A DNA stretch of 64,000 nucleotides from Quercus robur (GCF_932294415.1 NC_065535.1:91962862-92026861); one strand, 5' to 3'. Shown: positions 22,110 through 33,919, numbered from the stretch's first letter. Made by a program: numbers and translations. Notes: generated from the sequence alone by a model not told the origin.

Positions 22110-22487
22110 TTAATATTTGGGAGTTTGATGGCCAAGATCTCCCATCTCAAAATTGCTACAACACATCATCACACAAGATTTCTTTGTATTATTCTCCAAA
22201 TACGAAAGGACTTGCTCTTTCTCCTCCTCGGTCTCAAGCTCCATGTTTGAGCAGCACATCAATACATTCTTCTTCTTATGCTTAAAACCAACTTTTTTTT
22301 CTTTCACTCTCTCTTTTTCTTGATGAGCCCCTTTGACAAACTCCACGTTTGGGCAACAAATCCAGAACGACTTCTTGGAGAAAAACCTACATCTTTTCTT
22401 TTTCTTTTCGTTGAACATCAATAGTTCAGATTCATCGGATGACATGTTATCATTAGGTGCTTCAGTTGGAACAACGTCGTAACCCAT
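22110..22487 (-). CDS. Small Lys-rich protein with three CC motifs, copy 1
   Basis: A 125-residue reading frame that I do not recognise. The N-terminus is acidic (MGYDVVP...SSDESELL). A basic run KKKKRCRFF follows at 28-36, then three spaced Cys pairs in similar contexts: FWICCPNVEF (CC 44-45), VLMCCSNMEL (CC 78-79) and VMMCCSNFEM (CC 109-110). Lys/Glu-rich linkers separate them. No signal peptide or membrane span is evident, so a cytosolic or nuclear protein is likely. Evidence that it is a gene: the frame is conserved in two other copies despite many substitutions, the start context is AAAATGGG, and a TATA box lies about 50 bp upstream. The pairs could bind metal or be lipid-modified, but that is inference only. 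Confidence 0.68.
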   Translation of the reverse strand: MGYDVVPTEAPNDNMSSDESELLMFNEKKKKRCRFFSKKSFWICCPNVEFVKGAHQEKERVKEKKVGFKHKKKNVLMCCSNMELETEEEKEQVLSYLENNTKKSCVMMCCSNFEMGDLGHQTPKY

Positions 22488-22533
22488 TTTCTTTGTTGTT
22501 ACAGAGAATGAATAAATCTCTAACCATGGATTG

Positions 22534-22546
22534 CTATTTATAAATT
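22534..22546 (-). promoter_or_regulatory. TATA box of triple-CC gene copy 1
   Basis: Minus-strand TTTATAAATAGC about 50 bp before the ATG at 22487. An equivalent TATA box sits at the same place in the other two copies. Confidence 0.6.
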
Positions 22547-22565
22547 CAATAATTTTTACTTGCTT

Positions 22566-22596
<31 letters not shown>

Positions 22597-22814
22597 GAGA
22601 AAGTACTTGCTTGCTAGTTAAGCAAATAGTCAATACATGAATTATTCAAACTTTGAGATTTGAGGATACATTGCATTTGCTATATTTCTAATCTTTAAAT
22701 CCCAATTGAATTAAAGAATTTGATTAATTGTAAGGGGACCGCGTTAAGCAAGTACTTAACTATAATAAAGAAAAAAAAATACATATGAAGAGGGTAATTT
22801 TGGGAAAGATAATA

Positions 22815-24500
22815 GGCTTATAGCCCGTTGAACTTGCAAAAGCACTTGTTTGGACTTAGAAAGGACCATGGGTTTGAACTTTCTCTACTTGTGAGTCTAA
22901 AACTCACATGGTATATTATATCAAGATTCAAGAGTTATCAAGCCCAAGGATCTAAAAGGGTTGTGGGCCTTTTAGCCCGAATGCACCAGGTTGTTTTAAG
23001 CTCAAAGAATTATTGGTCATTTAGCCCAATTTGATTTTGCAAGACATTTAGTTCGGCTTATTGAGCAGGTCATCTTCTTGGAGTTTTTGGATCCAAACTC
23101 CGAACCCCAATATGATTTTTTCTTTTCACTTATTCAAATGATTTTTAAATTTTTTTTTATGGTAAATAAAAAATAGTTAGGAGGGATAATAACCATAGAA
23201 TAGCTCATAAAAGTTCATAAGTTAAAACTTCATTTTGATAAAGTATAAGAAATACCAACACATGACTAATTGGAGAGGGTGACTTGAATTCAAGATGCTT
23301 CGCATAGCGGAGCTTATTTAAATGATAGATATTTCTATTATTTGTGATTCATAATTGTTATATCCTTAAATTAGATATATTTTCCCTAGATAAGATATTT
23401 TTGTGTTTTCTTTAGGTGATTTTGGCGAGGTACTAACTACTAAAGGGCTGTTCAAATCAAGAAAGTCAATACCGTACCGAAGGCTGTATCGGTTTGGCCA
23501 GCGGTACGATATATTTCGGATACTGGTTAATACCGGTGTACTGTTTCGGGATTACTGCTAATATATATATATATATATATATGTATATAAAATTTTAAAG
23601 TGACAAATTCTATATAAATTAATATATTTATTTACATTTCAATTTTTTACCTCTTTTGTTCAAATTCTTTTAAGCTAATGCCTAGCCCATTTCACTACTC
23701 AAAAAAAAAAAAAAACAAAAAAAAAAACTTCTGAGTGGTCAAAAAGAAAAGAATAGTAAACTGTAAACTTTTTTAGTAAGAAGTAGAAAGTGGGTAGGTG
23801 TAAAAAAAGTGAAGTCATCTTGAACTTTGTCCTCTGGGATTCTCTGCCACCATTTTGTTTAGAAACCCAGAAATGCCAAAAGAAAGAGAGTGACAATGAG
23901 GAAGAGAAGAAGACTCAAGAAGCTACTATGCAATGGTAGTGAGCTCAAGCCACAAGATCTAACAATATTTCATTGGTGGATGAAGGTTCAACAATGGTGA
24001 AGAGGCGCTGTAAGTAGCATTTTTTTTTTGTGAAAACCCATTTTAGTTTGTACCGGTCTGGAACGAAGATACCGCCAGAAAAGCACCGGAATCCGCCGAA
24101 ATTGCCGAAACAAGTTGAAACACACCGGTATTTAAGACGGTACGAATCAACCCAATTTCTGTACCGGTCCAAGCACCGGCACGAAAAATTCCGGCCGTAC
24201 TGCCCAGTACGGTACGGAATTAACTTCCTTTGTTCAAATAGTCATGGGATTTGAACTCTTTTCATCAAACATTTTCTGAAAAAAAATCCAAAACCTTAAA
24301 TTGAGAAGTCACACAACCGATCTTTGTAAAGGGCATATAAAGCACCACCAGTTATGTCCTCAAAATATTTATCATACTTTTCTTCACTCCTATGATCCTA
24401 TCATGGCAATAAAGAATCAATTAGATACTACAAATTGTTTAATGTTTTATACAAAAGTGTTTCGTTTTGACTAGCTTCCCAATGACTTTGTCCTAATTCA
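22815..24500. repeat. Block X, copy 2 (interrupted)
   Basis: Collinear with 16891-18746 and 59650-61690, starting at AGCCCGTTGAACTTGC. A 773-bp inverted-repeat element (23458-24230) sits within it. It runs on without the 1.4-kb LTR found in copy 1 into the downstream region of VTL pseudogene 2. Confidence 0.85.
23458..24230. mobile_element. Mutator-like non-autonomous element
   Basis: Flanked by a perfect 9-bp target-site duplication TGTTCAAAT (23449-23457 and 24231-24239), the length typical of Mutator-like elements. Inner terminal repeats are GAAAGTCAATACCGTACCG on the left and, reverse-complemented, GGAAGTTAATTCCGTACCG on the right. Subterminal regions are rich in CCGTACCGG/CCGGTAC words. 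An AT microsatellite lies near 23560-23582. Block X copies 1 and 3 show the empty site. No transposase is present. Confidence 0.85.
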
Positions 24501-25454
24501 TTGAATTTCTTGCACGCGTATATGCGTAGTCGGAAAAGCAGTTCAACTTCAACCCTCCCATTTCCAAATGCAAACAAATCTTTCTGACTGGTTTACTAAT
24601 AAACTCAACATTTTCAAGTTACGAGGAATTATAATGTCCATATGATGGATGGTAGACTATGTTAATCACCATTTTACTAAAAGAGTCTCGTCTATTTAAA
24701 ATTGCTTAGTTAATTTATGATTAAAAAATAAAAAAGATTAGTTAATTACACTCATCTAAGTAAGTATATAATTGTCATATTTTAGATGCATGTTATTGTA
24801 CACAATTACAAGCCATTTGATAGCATTTTTTTCCACATATTATGTGAGCCTCTCTTTGTTGCAATTTGAGCTTGAATTTTGTTTTTTTGGTTTTTGTTTT
24901 TTTAATTGTAATGACATATATACATGATTATATATTTTGAAAATTTAACTGTTAGATTACATTTTTTTTTTTATGTTCTTAATATGCATGTCAAATTTTG
25001 TTTAAATTGGATGTGAATTATTGTTTGTATCACAAATGTACGTTTTATGCATAAGACTACAAAAACTTGAAATTTTAACATTTGATTAATGACATAGCTA
25101 TTTATTTTTTATTTTCTTGAAATTTTGTAAGTATCAATGATATAATAAGAAAGTACAATCTAATAGTCAAAATTCACCTTTAATAAAAAGATATAAGAAA
25201 AGTTTAAAGGATTTCTTTTCAAACTAGTTTAGAGAGAAATTTTGTCCGTAAGTTTAATGAGAATCAATGAATGATACTACAATTGTTCTTTCATCACCAT
25301 TTTGCATTATATAAGCTTTCCTTTGACCGATAGAAATATGAGGCTTATTAGTTTTTTTTGTGTATGTAGTTCTACAAGATTTGGATGCTACAAGATCAAA
25401 CATATCTTGAAAGTAAGAAACTAAGATAAAAAGACTTGAAAAACTAGTATATGA

Positions 25455-26155
25455 TTAGAATCCAGCAAAGCCAACAAGTTTAATTAAGCCATAAGTAACT
25501 CCTATAGCCTTCCAGCTCCCCATCAACACCCTTAACGAGTACTTCACAATTGGTCCCTTCCCAAGAAAAAAACCTATCCCTCCAAACATTAACAAGACAA
25601 AGCTTACAACCGCGAACCCCACCCACACTGCATAATCCTTTACAAGTATTGCCCCTATTAGTGGTACCCAAGCTCCCTATGAAAATGAAAGTGCTAAGTC
25701 TACTGACACTCCATACTATTAGACATTTAGATTTATGGTTAAGTGATTAAATTTACCATTTACTAACCGCTTAAATTTTATAGACTCTACATTCCATTTA
25801 GAATATTAAATTCTCATTTGTTAGGCCCTCACTTATTAAGGAGAAGTTTAGGTCCACAAGTAAGAGGGAGTGTTAGACTTATGGTTAAGTGATTAAATTC
25901 ACCATTCCCTAACAACTTAAACTTCTAGGACAATTGATAATTTAACACATACCAAGAGTTTGGCAATTTCTCCTTCTCAGCATCTAGCTCCTCGACTCCC
26001 ATGTTCTCAATGCTACACTCTCTCTTCATTTGTGCCTTTTCTATGTAATATTGTGAGTGAACTGAAACGAACTCTCCTTCAGCCATACTACAAGCTCCTG
26101 CAACTCCATTAAAGATCATAGTCTTTTCTTTTATGATAGCTCCAATTAAAATCAC
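25455..26155 (-). pseudogene. VTL pseudogene 2, split by a TRIM
   Basis: Two collinear parts of a VTL gene. The upstream part (about 25953-26155) covers ILIGAIIKEK, GACSMAEGEF, the AQMKREC loop and EKLPNSWY. The downstream part (25455-25711) covers GVSVDLALSFS to LVGFAGF and the natural TAA. They are separated by a 231-bp retroelement. A TAG at 25677-25679 interrupts the third membrane segment (FS*GAW), and a 6-nt deletion shortens VGLIIAVVS. The N-terminal 35 residues are missing, as in pseudogene 1, so that loss is probably shared, whereas the stops are independent. Confidence 0.88.
25717..25947 (+). mobile_element. TRIM retroelement (231 bp)
   Basis: Flanked by a perfect 5-bp target-site duplication CATAC (25712-25716 and 25948-25952). 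The 3' terminal repeat (25871-25947) starts TGTTAGACTTATGGTTAAGT and ends TTTAACA. A related 5' copy starts at 25717 (TATTAGAC...GGTTAAGTGATTAAA). The purine-rich tract AAGTAAGAGGGAG lies just before the 3' repeat, as a polypurine tract should. Size and layout fit a terminal-repeat retrotransposon in miniature. It has no coding capacity. Confidence 0.8.
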
Positions 26156-26198
26156 TAGACCAACCTATTAAAATAATTCCATAGACACCGAGTAGATA

Positions 26199-29100
26199 TA
26201 GGGATGGCAATTTCTGCCCGACTTGCGAGTACCCGATCCGGCCCAACCCTAATGGGCCGGGTTTTACCCAGTCCGATAAGGAATAGGGTCGGGTATGGGT
26301 TTTTTTTTAAAAAAAACCTGAAGCGGGTCTAGGTCGAGTCCAGGTTTTATAAAAAAATCCGACTCGAACTCGGACTCAAACCTGGCCCGATTATTCTGAA
26401 ATTACTAAAAACCCCCATATATATATAGCTATAAACTAACCCTAACTCCCTCATTTCAACTTACGCCTCCTCACCCTCACTACCTCACAAAAGCAAACGC
26501 TGCACACTCAGTCATAGCTATTCCTACACAGGACATTGCCTCATTCATTCTTAATTTCACAGCTCACATAGTCACACAGGCCATGACCTCTATCTCTGCC
26601 TTTCACCGCTGGTCCAAGCTCTCTGCATCGTCGACCCAAGCAAGCATTCACCATTGGTCCAAGGTTTTTGTTCTCTACTTCTCTTCATTTTTTTTTCCCT
26701 TAATTATTTCATAAAATGTTTTATTTTTTTTGTCTGTCTTTTGTTTTCTCTACTTAAGAAAACTCAAAACTATGGCTTCAATTTGCCTTTATTCCATTGA
26801 CAATCATGTGTGAGAGGATGATATTTGAATTATTACAGCATTTTGTTACCTTTTTTAAAAAATAAAATAAAATAAAATGTTATCAAGCATTAATGAATTT
26901 TAATGATTGTTCAATAGACTAGCAACGGTTTAAGTTTATGAAATGATCATTGCATTGTTCTAGTTTACTAAGTACATAATAATTTTCCTTTAGATAGGTT
27001 TGAACATTATTGCCAAATGCAGATATGACAATGTCAATTACAAGGTGAGAGCTTGAAATTTTGGTGTTTCACTTAATTGTAAGGCTTTCTATTACAAGGT
27101 GAGAGCTTGAAATTTTGTTGTGAAAATGATTGTAAGGCTCCCTAATTATTGATAAGCCAACCTATGCATTTAATCATTTTCTTATTGTCAATATGTATTT
27201 TGAATTATTAGTCAATAAAATTGTAAAATATGTAAGTGAGTTAGTTGGCAAATCTTGGTTCAAAAAAGCAAAAAAGACTTAATCTTAATCAGTGAACTTT
27301 TTGAACTTTGCTTTTGTAATATGGATCATTTTTCTTTGTTAAGAATTTTCATCATTTTGAAATCTAGCCATTTCACCTATATTGTTTATGTACCCCTGTT
27401 CTTTCCCTTTATATCTGCATAATTTGTTTAATGGAAGAAATTGTTTATTGTTTATTGTGTTTGTTGTGAATGCAGTGCCTAAAACAGAGATGAGAGACAC
27501 AAACAAATCTAGTTGTCCCTTGCCAACTATGCGGTCTCCTCTGCCATTTTCACGATTACCCTTGTCATTGTTGCCTTCTGGTAGCTCACCCTCAGGATCA
27601 CCGTCACCATCACTTTTATGCCCATTAAACAACGAGTGAGTGTTTGAATTTGTAGTTAATCATGTTTAATTATCATTGGGTTGATAGAATTTGTGAATCT
27701 ATGTAATTATGAATTTGTGCCCATTAATCAATGAGTATGTGTAATAATGAATTTGTGAATGTTTCTTTTGATTGATAGAATTTCTAACTCCCAAAATTTT
27801 GAACCAATTAGGAGTCCGAAATCCCTAGTGGTGTTTGTGAATTTGTGAATGTTTGTAGTACTAATGATGCTATGATAAGACTTCTTTTGAATAAGCTTGA
27901 TACTAGTTCTCTTATGTTGGGTGGCTCTGTGTTGCATATGAGATATGCTACACATATTTTGAATTTGATTGTTCAAGATGAGTTGTCTTTTATTGGTGAT
28001 GGAATTGAAAGGAATCATGATAGAGTGATTTATTGGACTGGATCACCAAAAAGGAGGTAGAAATTTGATGAAAATGCACGCCAATTGTGTGTTCAATGCA
28101 CCAAAGAGTTGGTCTTAGATTGTAAGACATGTTGGAATTCAATTTACTTAATGCTTTCTACTGCATTAATTTATAAATATGTTTTCTTTCATATGGCTAA
28201 ACGTGGAGTATTTTATACTTGTTTGCCACATGACCATGATTGGGAGGTAGCCAAAGATATTTGTGCGACTGAGTTTTTCTCTGGTCATAAGTATTCCACA
28301 ACTAATATGTATTTTACTTTGGTGTGTGAGTTGAAAATTGCAATAAATGAATGGAGTTTGCCTTCAAATGAGATGATAAATATGATGGCAGAAAGCATGT
28401 TTGCTAAATTTAATTCTTATTGGGTTAATGTTAATGTTGTTATGGTTGTTGCTGCTATCTTGGATCCAAGATATAAGATGAAGTTATTGGAGTTTTATTA
28501 TCTTAGCATTTATGGTAATAATTCTGATTTGGAGATTTAAAAAAATTAAGAATCTTTGTAATGATTTGCTTGATGAGTATGGATATGTAGATGAGTCCCT
28601 TGTAGATAATGAAGGAAGTTCTCATATGACTGCAAGTACTTCAAATCAAGTGGCACAAATGAAATTTAGGTTGAGTGGGACAATGTCATCTTTTGATTTA
28701 TTTGTGAACAATAGTTCTCAAAGAAACATGGGAGTCCTAGAATGAAATTTGATCATTTCATTGATGAGGGAGTGTTAAAGAGGAGTGAAGACTTTTATAT
28801 TTTGGCATAGTGGAAAAGTAATGATATCAAGTATCCTACTTTACAAAGGATTGCAAGAGATATTTTAACCATTTCTGTTACAACTGTTGTTTCAAAATCT
28901 ACCTTTAGCACTATTGGGAGACTATTAAGTCCACACCGTAGTAATTGACTATAGAGGCAATGATGTGTGCTCAGAATTGGTTATGGAGTGAAATCAACGA
29001 TTAGCAATTGACTAATTTGTATTTATAAAATCATTTTTTTATATTAATATTTGCTAGTTATAATTTGATGAAGTTTATTCCATTTCTTAATTCATTGTTG

Positions 29101-29695
29101 TTGTAAGTTCTTCAACTATGCCTAGAGATTGTACACTTCAATCAATTCTTGATGATGGGGAGCTTAATGAAGAGGATGGGAGTTGTGTCACAGCTGTGGA
29201 GGATTAGACTTTTTGTATTAATTTAGTAGCCTTTTTAATTTCTTAGACTTCTTGGACTAATTTGTTGGTTTGTAATTATTCTAAACTTGTCACATGTGGG
29301 ATTTATTTTCTAGATTTTTAATTTCTTGGACTTGTTGGACTTGCAATACTTATTTCTTGGACTTGTTGGATTTATTTTATTTTTATGTTTAGCAGGTGAT
29401 TTTAGCTATGATTTATTGATTTATGATTAAATGGTTATCTTGACTAGGTGATTTATTGATTTATAATCTTAACTATAATGTATTGATTTATGATATTAGT
29501 TATGGTTTATTGATTTGTAGATTTATAATTAACAAGTGATTTATTGACTTATGATTAGTAGCCTATGATTTGGATTGATTTGGCTTTTGGGCCACATTAT
29601 CTAAGCTTGAATATGCACGCTTGAATCTAGGCAAAAATTAATTTGGGCTTCAATTCATTTTTTTTTTTTTTTTGTTGGGTCACGATCTGGGCTGC
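26199..29695 (+). mobile_element. hAT-type DNA transposon, right end missing
   Basis: The left end TAGGGATGGCAATTTC is of the plant hAT type and starts directly in the upstream flank of VTL pseudogene 2 (AGTAGATA before it; the unoccupied equivalent is near 21590). It contains a decayed transposase on the plus strand. No matching right terminal repeat (…TTGCCATCCCTA) is found. At about 29695 the sequence returns to the flank shared with 21652 (ATCACAGGTACCAAAC), with about 60-75 bp of the original flank missing. The right terminus was therefore lost by a deletion. Confidence 0.78.
27470..28990 (+). pseudogene. hAT transposase relic (unit 1)
   Basis: RICESLEEPER-like hAT transposase remains. 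Pieces include LVLDCKTCWNSIYLML, AAILDPRYKM and, near 28830-28960, YPTLQRIARDILTISVTT followed by VVSKSTFSTIGRLLSPHRSN, the hAT C-terminal dimerisation motif. A TAG at 28058-28060, a frameshift near 28540 and a stop in the C-terminal part inactivate it. The BED zinc-finger region is absent. The same lesions are present in unit 2 (43900-45420), so it was dead before the segment was duplicated. Confidence 0.85.
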
Positions 29696-30146
29696 AGATC
29701 ACAGGTACCAAACAACAGCCTGAGCAACCAAACTTAACATAAATATAAAAACTGGAATTATTAAGAATGGTCAAATAAGCACTATTTGATAAAGTAGGTT
29801 TTATATATACACACACGGTTTTTTTTTTTTGAGAAGCATATACACACACAATCTAATTCATTACAACAAAAACCTATGTATCTCCCAACATAGAATTTTG
29901 CTAAAAGTAAACCAATACACCAAAATATAATCTTACTATACAAGAATACTAAAATCCCATGTTTCCCGATTATTCATAACTTTATTACAAAACCTAATAC
30001 ATGCAACTCATATACTCCTCTAATGTAAACTACTTAAAAGTGTGCAATTGAAAGTACCACTACTTCACTAAATACAAAAATCAATCCAATTTTTGTTTGA
30101 GAAAATGGTGACACTCTCAAAAGTCAAAACACCATCCTCGTCACGT

Positions 30147-30536
30147 TTATTTGGGAGTTTGATGGCCAAGATCAGTACTCTTTGAGCCCACCATGACAAA
30201 TTTGCTACAACACATCATCACATGAGATTTCTTTGTATCATTCTCCAAATACGAAAGGACTTGCTCTTTCTCCTCCTCGGTCTCAAGCTCCATGTTTGAG
30301 CAGCACATCATTACATTCTTCTTCTTAGGCTTAAAACCAACTTTCTTCCCTTTCGCTCTCTCTTTCTCTTGATGAGCCCCTTTGACAAACTCCACTTTTG
30401 AGCAACACATCCAGAACGACTTCTTGGAGAAAAACCTACATCTTTTCTTTTTCTTTTCGTTGAACATCAGTAGTTCAGATTCATAGGATGACATGTTAGC
30501 ACTGGGTGGTGCAGTTGGAACAATGTCGTAACCCAT
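30147..30536 (-). CDS. Small Lys-rich protein with three CC motifs, copy 2
   Basis: A 129-residue protein, unrecognised, collinear with the copy at 22110-22487. It keeps the three Cys pairs at 44-45 (FWMCCSKVEF), 78-79 (VMMCCSNMEL) and 109-110 (VMMCCSKFVM), the basic KKKKRCRFF run and the EEEKEQVLSYLEN segment. Compared with copy 1 it has more than a dozen substitutions and a four-residue insertion near the C-terminus (VGSKST for GD), yet no frameshift or stop, which suggests the frame is maintained. The predicted protein is identical to that of the copy at 46575-46964. TATA box and start context are conserved. Function unknown. Confidence 0.68.
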   Translation of the reverse strand: MGYDIVPTAPPSANMSSYESELLMFNEKKKKRCRFFSKKSFWMCCSKVEFVKGAHQEKERAKGKKVGFKPKKKNVMMCCSNMELETEEEKEQVLSYLENDTKKSHVMMCCSKFVMVGSKSTDLGHQTPK

Positions 30537-30582
30537 TTTCTTTGTTGTTATAGAGAATGAATAAATCTCTTACCATGGATTG

Positions 30583-30592
30583 CTTTATATAT
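30583..30592 (-). promoter_or_regulatory. TATA box of triple-CC gene copy 2
   Basis: Minus-strand ATATATAAAGCA about 50 bp before the ATG at 30536. Confidence 0.6.
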
Positions 30593-30779
30593 TCAATGAT
30601 TTTTACTTCCTTGCTAGTTAAGCAAATAGTCAATACACAAATTATTCAAACTTTGAGATTCGAGGATACATTGCATTTGCTGTATTTCTAATCTTTAAAT
30701 CCCATTTGAATTAAAAAAATTTGATTAATTGTTAGGGGACCGCGTTAAGCAAGTACTTAACTATAATAAAGAAAAAAAA

Positions 30780-33012
30780 AAAGACATAATCAGCCTAAGT
30801 AGAGAGAGGATCAGTGATAGCAACTTATGCTGACAATTTTCTAAACTGAACATTCACATACTAACGATGACATTTTGTGGGTACTAGCTCATAGATTAAC
30901 AATCGATAACTTAAGTCTATATGTATTTAATAATAAATGAATACAAAAGCCAACTTTGTAATATAAAAAAAAGGAAAAAAATAGCATTTGAGTATGCCAT
31001 TGAGTTGAGCTGCAGTTGTGAATGCATTAGGTTCCAACATTTAGTCTCTATCTTGACTATTATTTTTTAACTAGTTTTTTACCCACGGAAACATTCAATT
31101 ATAATAAAAAAAAGGAAAAAGTAAATAATTGTGTCAATATTTTTGTTGGATTATTATTATTATTATTATTCTTGAAATAGTATTGATTATTATTATTATT
31201 ATTATTATTAAAAGTGTTGTTGTTGTTGTTATTTGTATAACAACTATGACACTTAACTTATATTGCATTTTGGGCATCCTAGTAGCTAGGCAAGTCATGT
31301 AGATTGCATGCCGTATTGTGGTTATCTAAAGATCATATATTTTAATCAATCTTCTGCTACTATATTGATCTATGTTGTATACGAAAATAAAAGAAACACA
31401 AATTCAATACGTACCATACAGATCTATTTATTCCAAAATAAAAGAAACACACAAAAAATCAAAGCCGATGGATCTTACTCCATAGACTTCTTCACTCCAA
31501 GAAGATTAGGAACGATGTACCTTCTCTGATTATTTTACTACTCCTTTTTGGGTTTGTCTTCGGAGTCTCAAATAAAAATGTTGATGCGACAGAGATTGTG
31601 AATAAACACATTCTTTAAATATACAAAGAATTTTACCACTTCTTCAACAATAAATTGAAAATTTTTTGTCAACCTATTATAAAAATATATTTGTGGGGAG
31701 AGGAATAAAACCATCTCGTGGATTTCGGAACAAAGAAGGAATGCCATAGGGACACTCCCAAAATAAGATATTGGCCCAAGCCTTAACATTGAAAAGCCCA
31801 ATCCCATGAAGTAGTAGGATGATTTGGACAAGCTATTGAGGTAATCCAAGGAACATCCTATCGAGAAGAGATCTAACGGATTCACAGAGGGAGCAATCTT
31901 GATCCCTTTTTCTTGAGAAACACAAAGAAGATGATATAGAACCCAAAGTAACAATCACATTTGCATTAATTAAGTGTTTTTACCTAATGTCAGCCTCATT
32001 AATCGATGAATGACTAACTTAAACAATAAAGACACCCTAAAAGTCAATTTTCATGATCAAGGAATGGTAGGAGAAGTGTTAGATGGGACAAGCATCTTTT
32101 TGTCATTTAGCCAAGTAAGGTACAGCTGGAAAGGAGACAGGAGGGGGGGGGGGGGGGGGGGAATAAAAGGAGTTAGCCCACAAAGGAGGGGATCCAGAAA
32201 AATTGAGAAAGAAGAGCGAGAAAGAGAAAAAGAGAGAGCAAGAATCTATATTCACTTTTATTTCATACATTGTACTTGGGAAGTAGATTTTCTCAATCAA
32301 AGTGTCTTATTCAACAATCTTTGTCTTTCAGTTACTTGTCTAATCTTCTCATTATGATTTTTTTTTTTTTTAACCTTTTCTTAGAAATTAATTGTGTTGA
32401 TCAAGAACTTTTTTTCAGTTTGAGTTTTTGAGCTCCACAATATTTATTTGAAATATAACAAAGGAAATTGGTCTAGAGCTGCAACATTATTTTTGATGAA
32501 TTGCAAACTGAGTCAACCTCAAAGTCGATATCCCAAGTATGAAAGGAACATATAAGAACTTTTATCTCAGAAAAAATATGTCCCACATTATCATTAAGGA
32601 GAAGAGCAAATTGCTATAAGAAGTTCATGTACAGTGCCTTCCGATTATATAAAAAAAGCCAATCTCAGGAGCAAAAGCACAAACATGAAGTACCTCTATA
32701 TATCTTTTGGTCCAGGAAAAAAAATAGTATAGTTGTTACTCTCTTAATAGACAAAGCATATAACAACTGTTTCTTTCTTCATTGCAAAATAGTTTGATCT
32801 CTCTATCTCTAGCTTCAATCAAAGAACTACCTACTCTAAAGTTAAATTTGTCATAAGACTTTATAAGCTTAGCTTTATTTGCTACTCATTACTTGCCCAC
32901 ACACACGTACATAAATACATACATACCACACATTGTTTATATTATTATGAAAAACAAAATACAACAAAATAAAATAAATGAGTTATATGATGTAGTTATA
33001 AATAATTATTAG
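30780..33012. other. Spacer of unit 1, no recognised gene
   Basis: Contains ATT microsatellites (about 31149-31209), a G run (about 32144-32161) and an A/G-rich patch (32200-32240). A 128-codon minus-strand frame (31568-31954) is conserved in unit 2, but the two units are too alike for that to mean selection, and it matches no family I know. Part of this region resembles the upstream flank of the VTL gene near 56350-56530. Confidence 0.4.
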
Positions 33013-33919
33013 CGAAACTACATTATTGGTCTTTAATGTTTACCTTGTGAGTGCTATTGTTTTCTTAAAAGTTTCTAATGAGTACTATTGATCCTTCAAG
33101 TTTAAAAATAAGAATTGTTTTTTTTTTTGACTGAATAAAAATAAAAAATAAGAATAAGAATTATTAGTTCTTTGGTTAATTGCTATTAGCATTATTGCCT
33201 ATGTGGCTAATGAAAAAAATAATCTGGCATTTTTTTTTTTTTAAACTTTCATATAAGTCTATATGGCAATAGCCACGTTGGTGAATTTGCTAGGCTAGCA
33301 ACTTAGCATGTGAGTCATTATTTTTTTTTAAATTATTTTGTTAAAAAAAATTCCACATATTTTCTTGTGACTTCCCCCCACGCTTTATCTTTCTCCTCTC
33401 CCAACGGGTGGCCCTATAACTGTTGCTACCGTTGCTGCTACTTCAGCCACTCCCACCACCGTTCGCCACTAGCAATTAACAAACTGTCGTAGTGTCGTCG
33501 TTGTTACTGCATCAGCAGCACAAAACATCTCTATGTCCTTCGCCAATCACCATGGATCTGCCTTGATGGCTAATCTTGAAGGATCTTTATGTATCTTTGT
33601 TCTTAAAATTTGTTTCCAATGGATCTATAAATAACATAAAGAGGTTTAAATATTTTTCAATAGTCTTCAAACATTTGAATGGTTTTTAAGTATTATATTC
33701 AGATTTGTTTTCTTTTGCAAAATGCTGAAGATTTTTTTTTTTTTTTTCGGCCCAACCAATCTTTGCAGGGATCAATGGTTGCCTTTTAACAAGAAAGGTT
33801 GTATGCATTGAATCCTTTTGTTGGGGTTCTTGCCCCCAATCAATAAATGTGTCCAATGAATCTTGAGAGAGAGAGAGAGTTTTATAAGACTTTGTATGGT
33901 CAAAGGTGAATCTACTTAC

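Noticed and set aside
30147-30536. Idea that the triple-CC protein is a metallothionein or pollen-type cysteine-rich peptide
   Set aside because: Only about seven Cys in 129 residues, no C-X-C clusters, and no signal peptide; it fits neither family.
31568-31954. 128-codon minus-strand frame duplicated at 47996-48382
   Set aside because: Conserved only because the units are recent duplicates; no family recognised, no promoter seen, composition like non-coding DNA.
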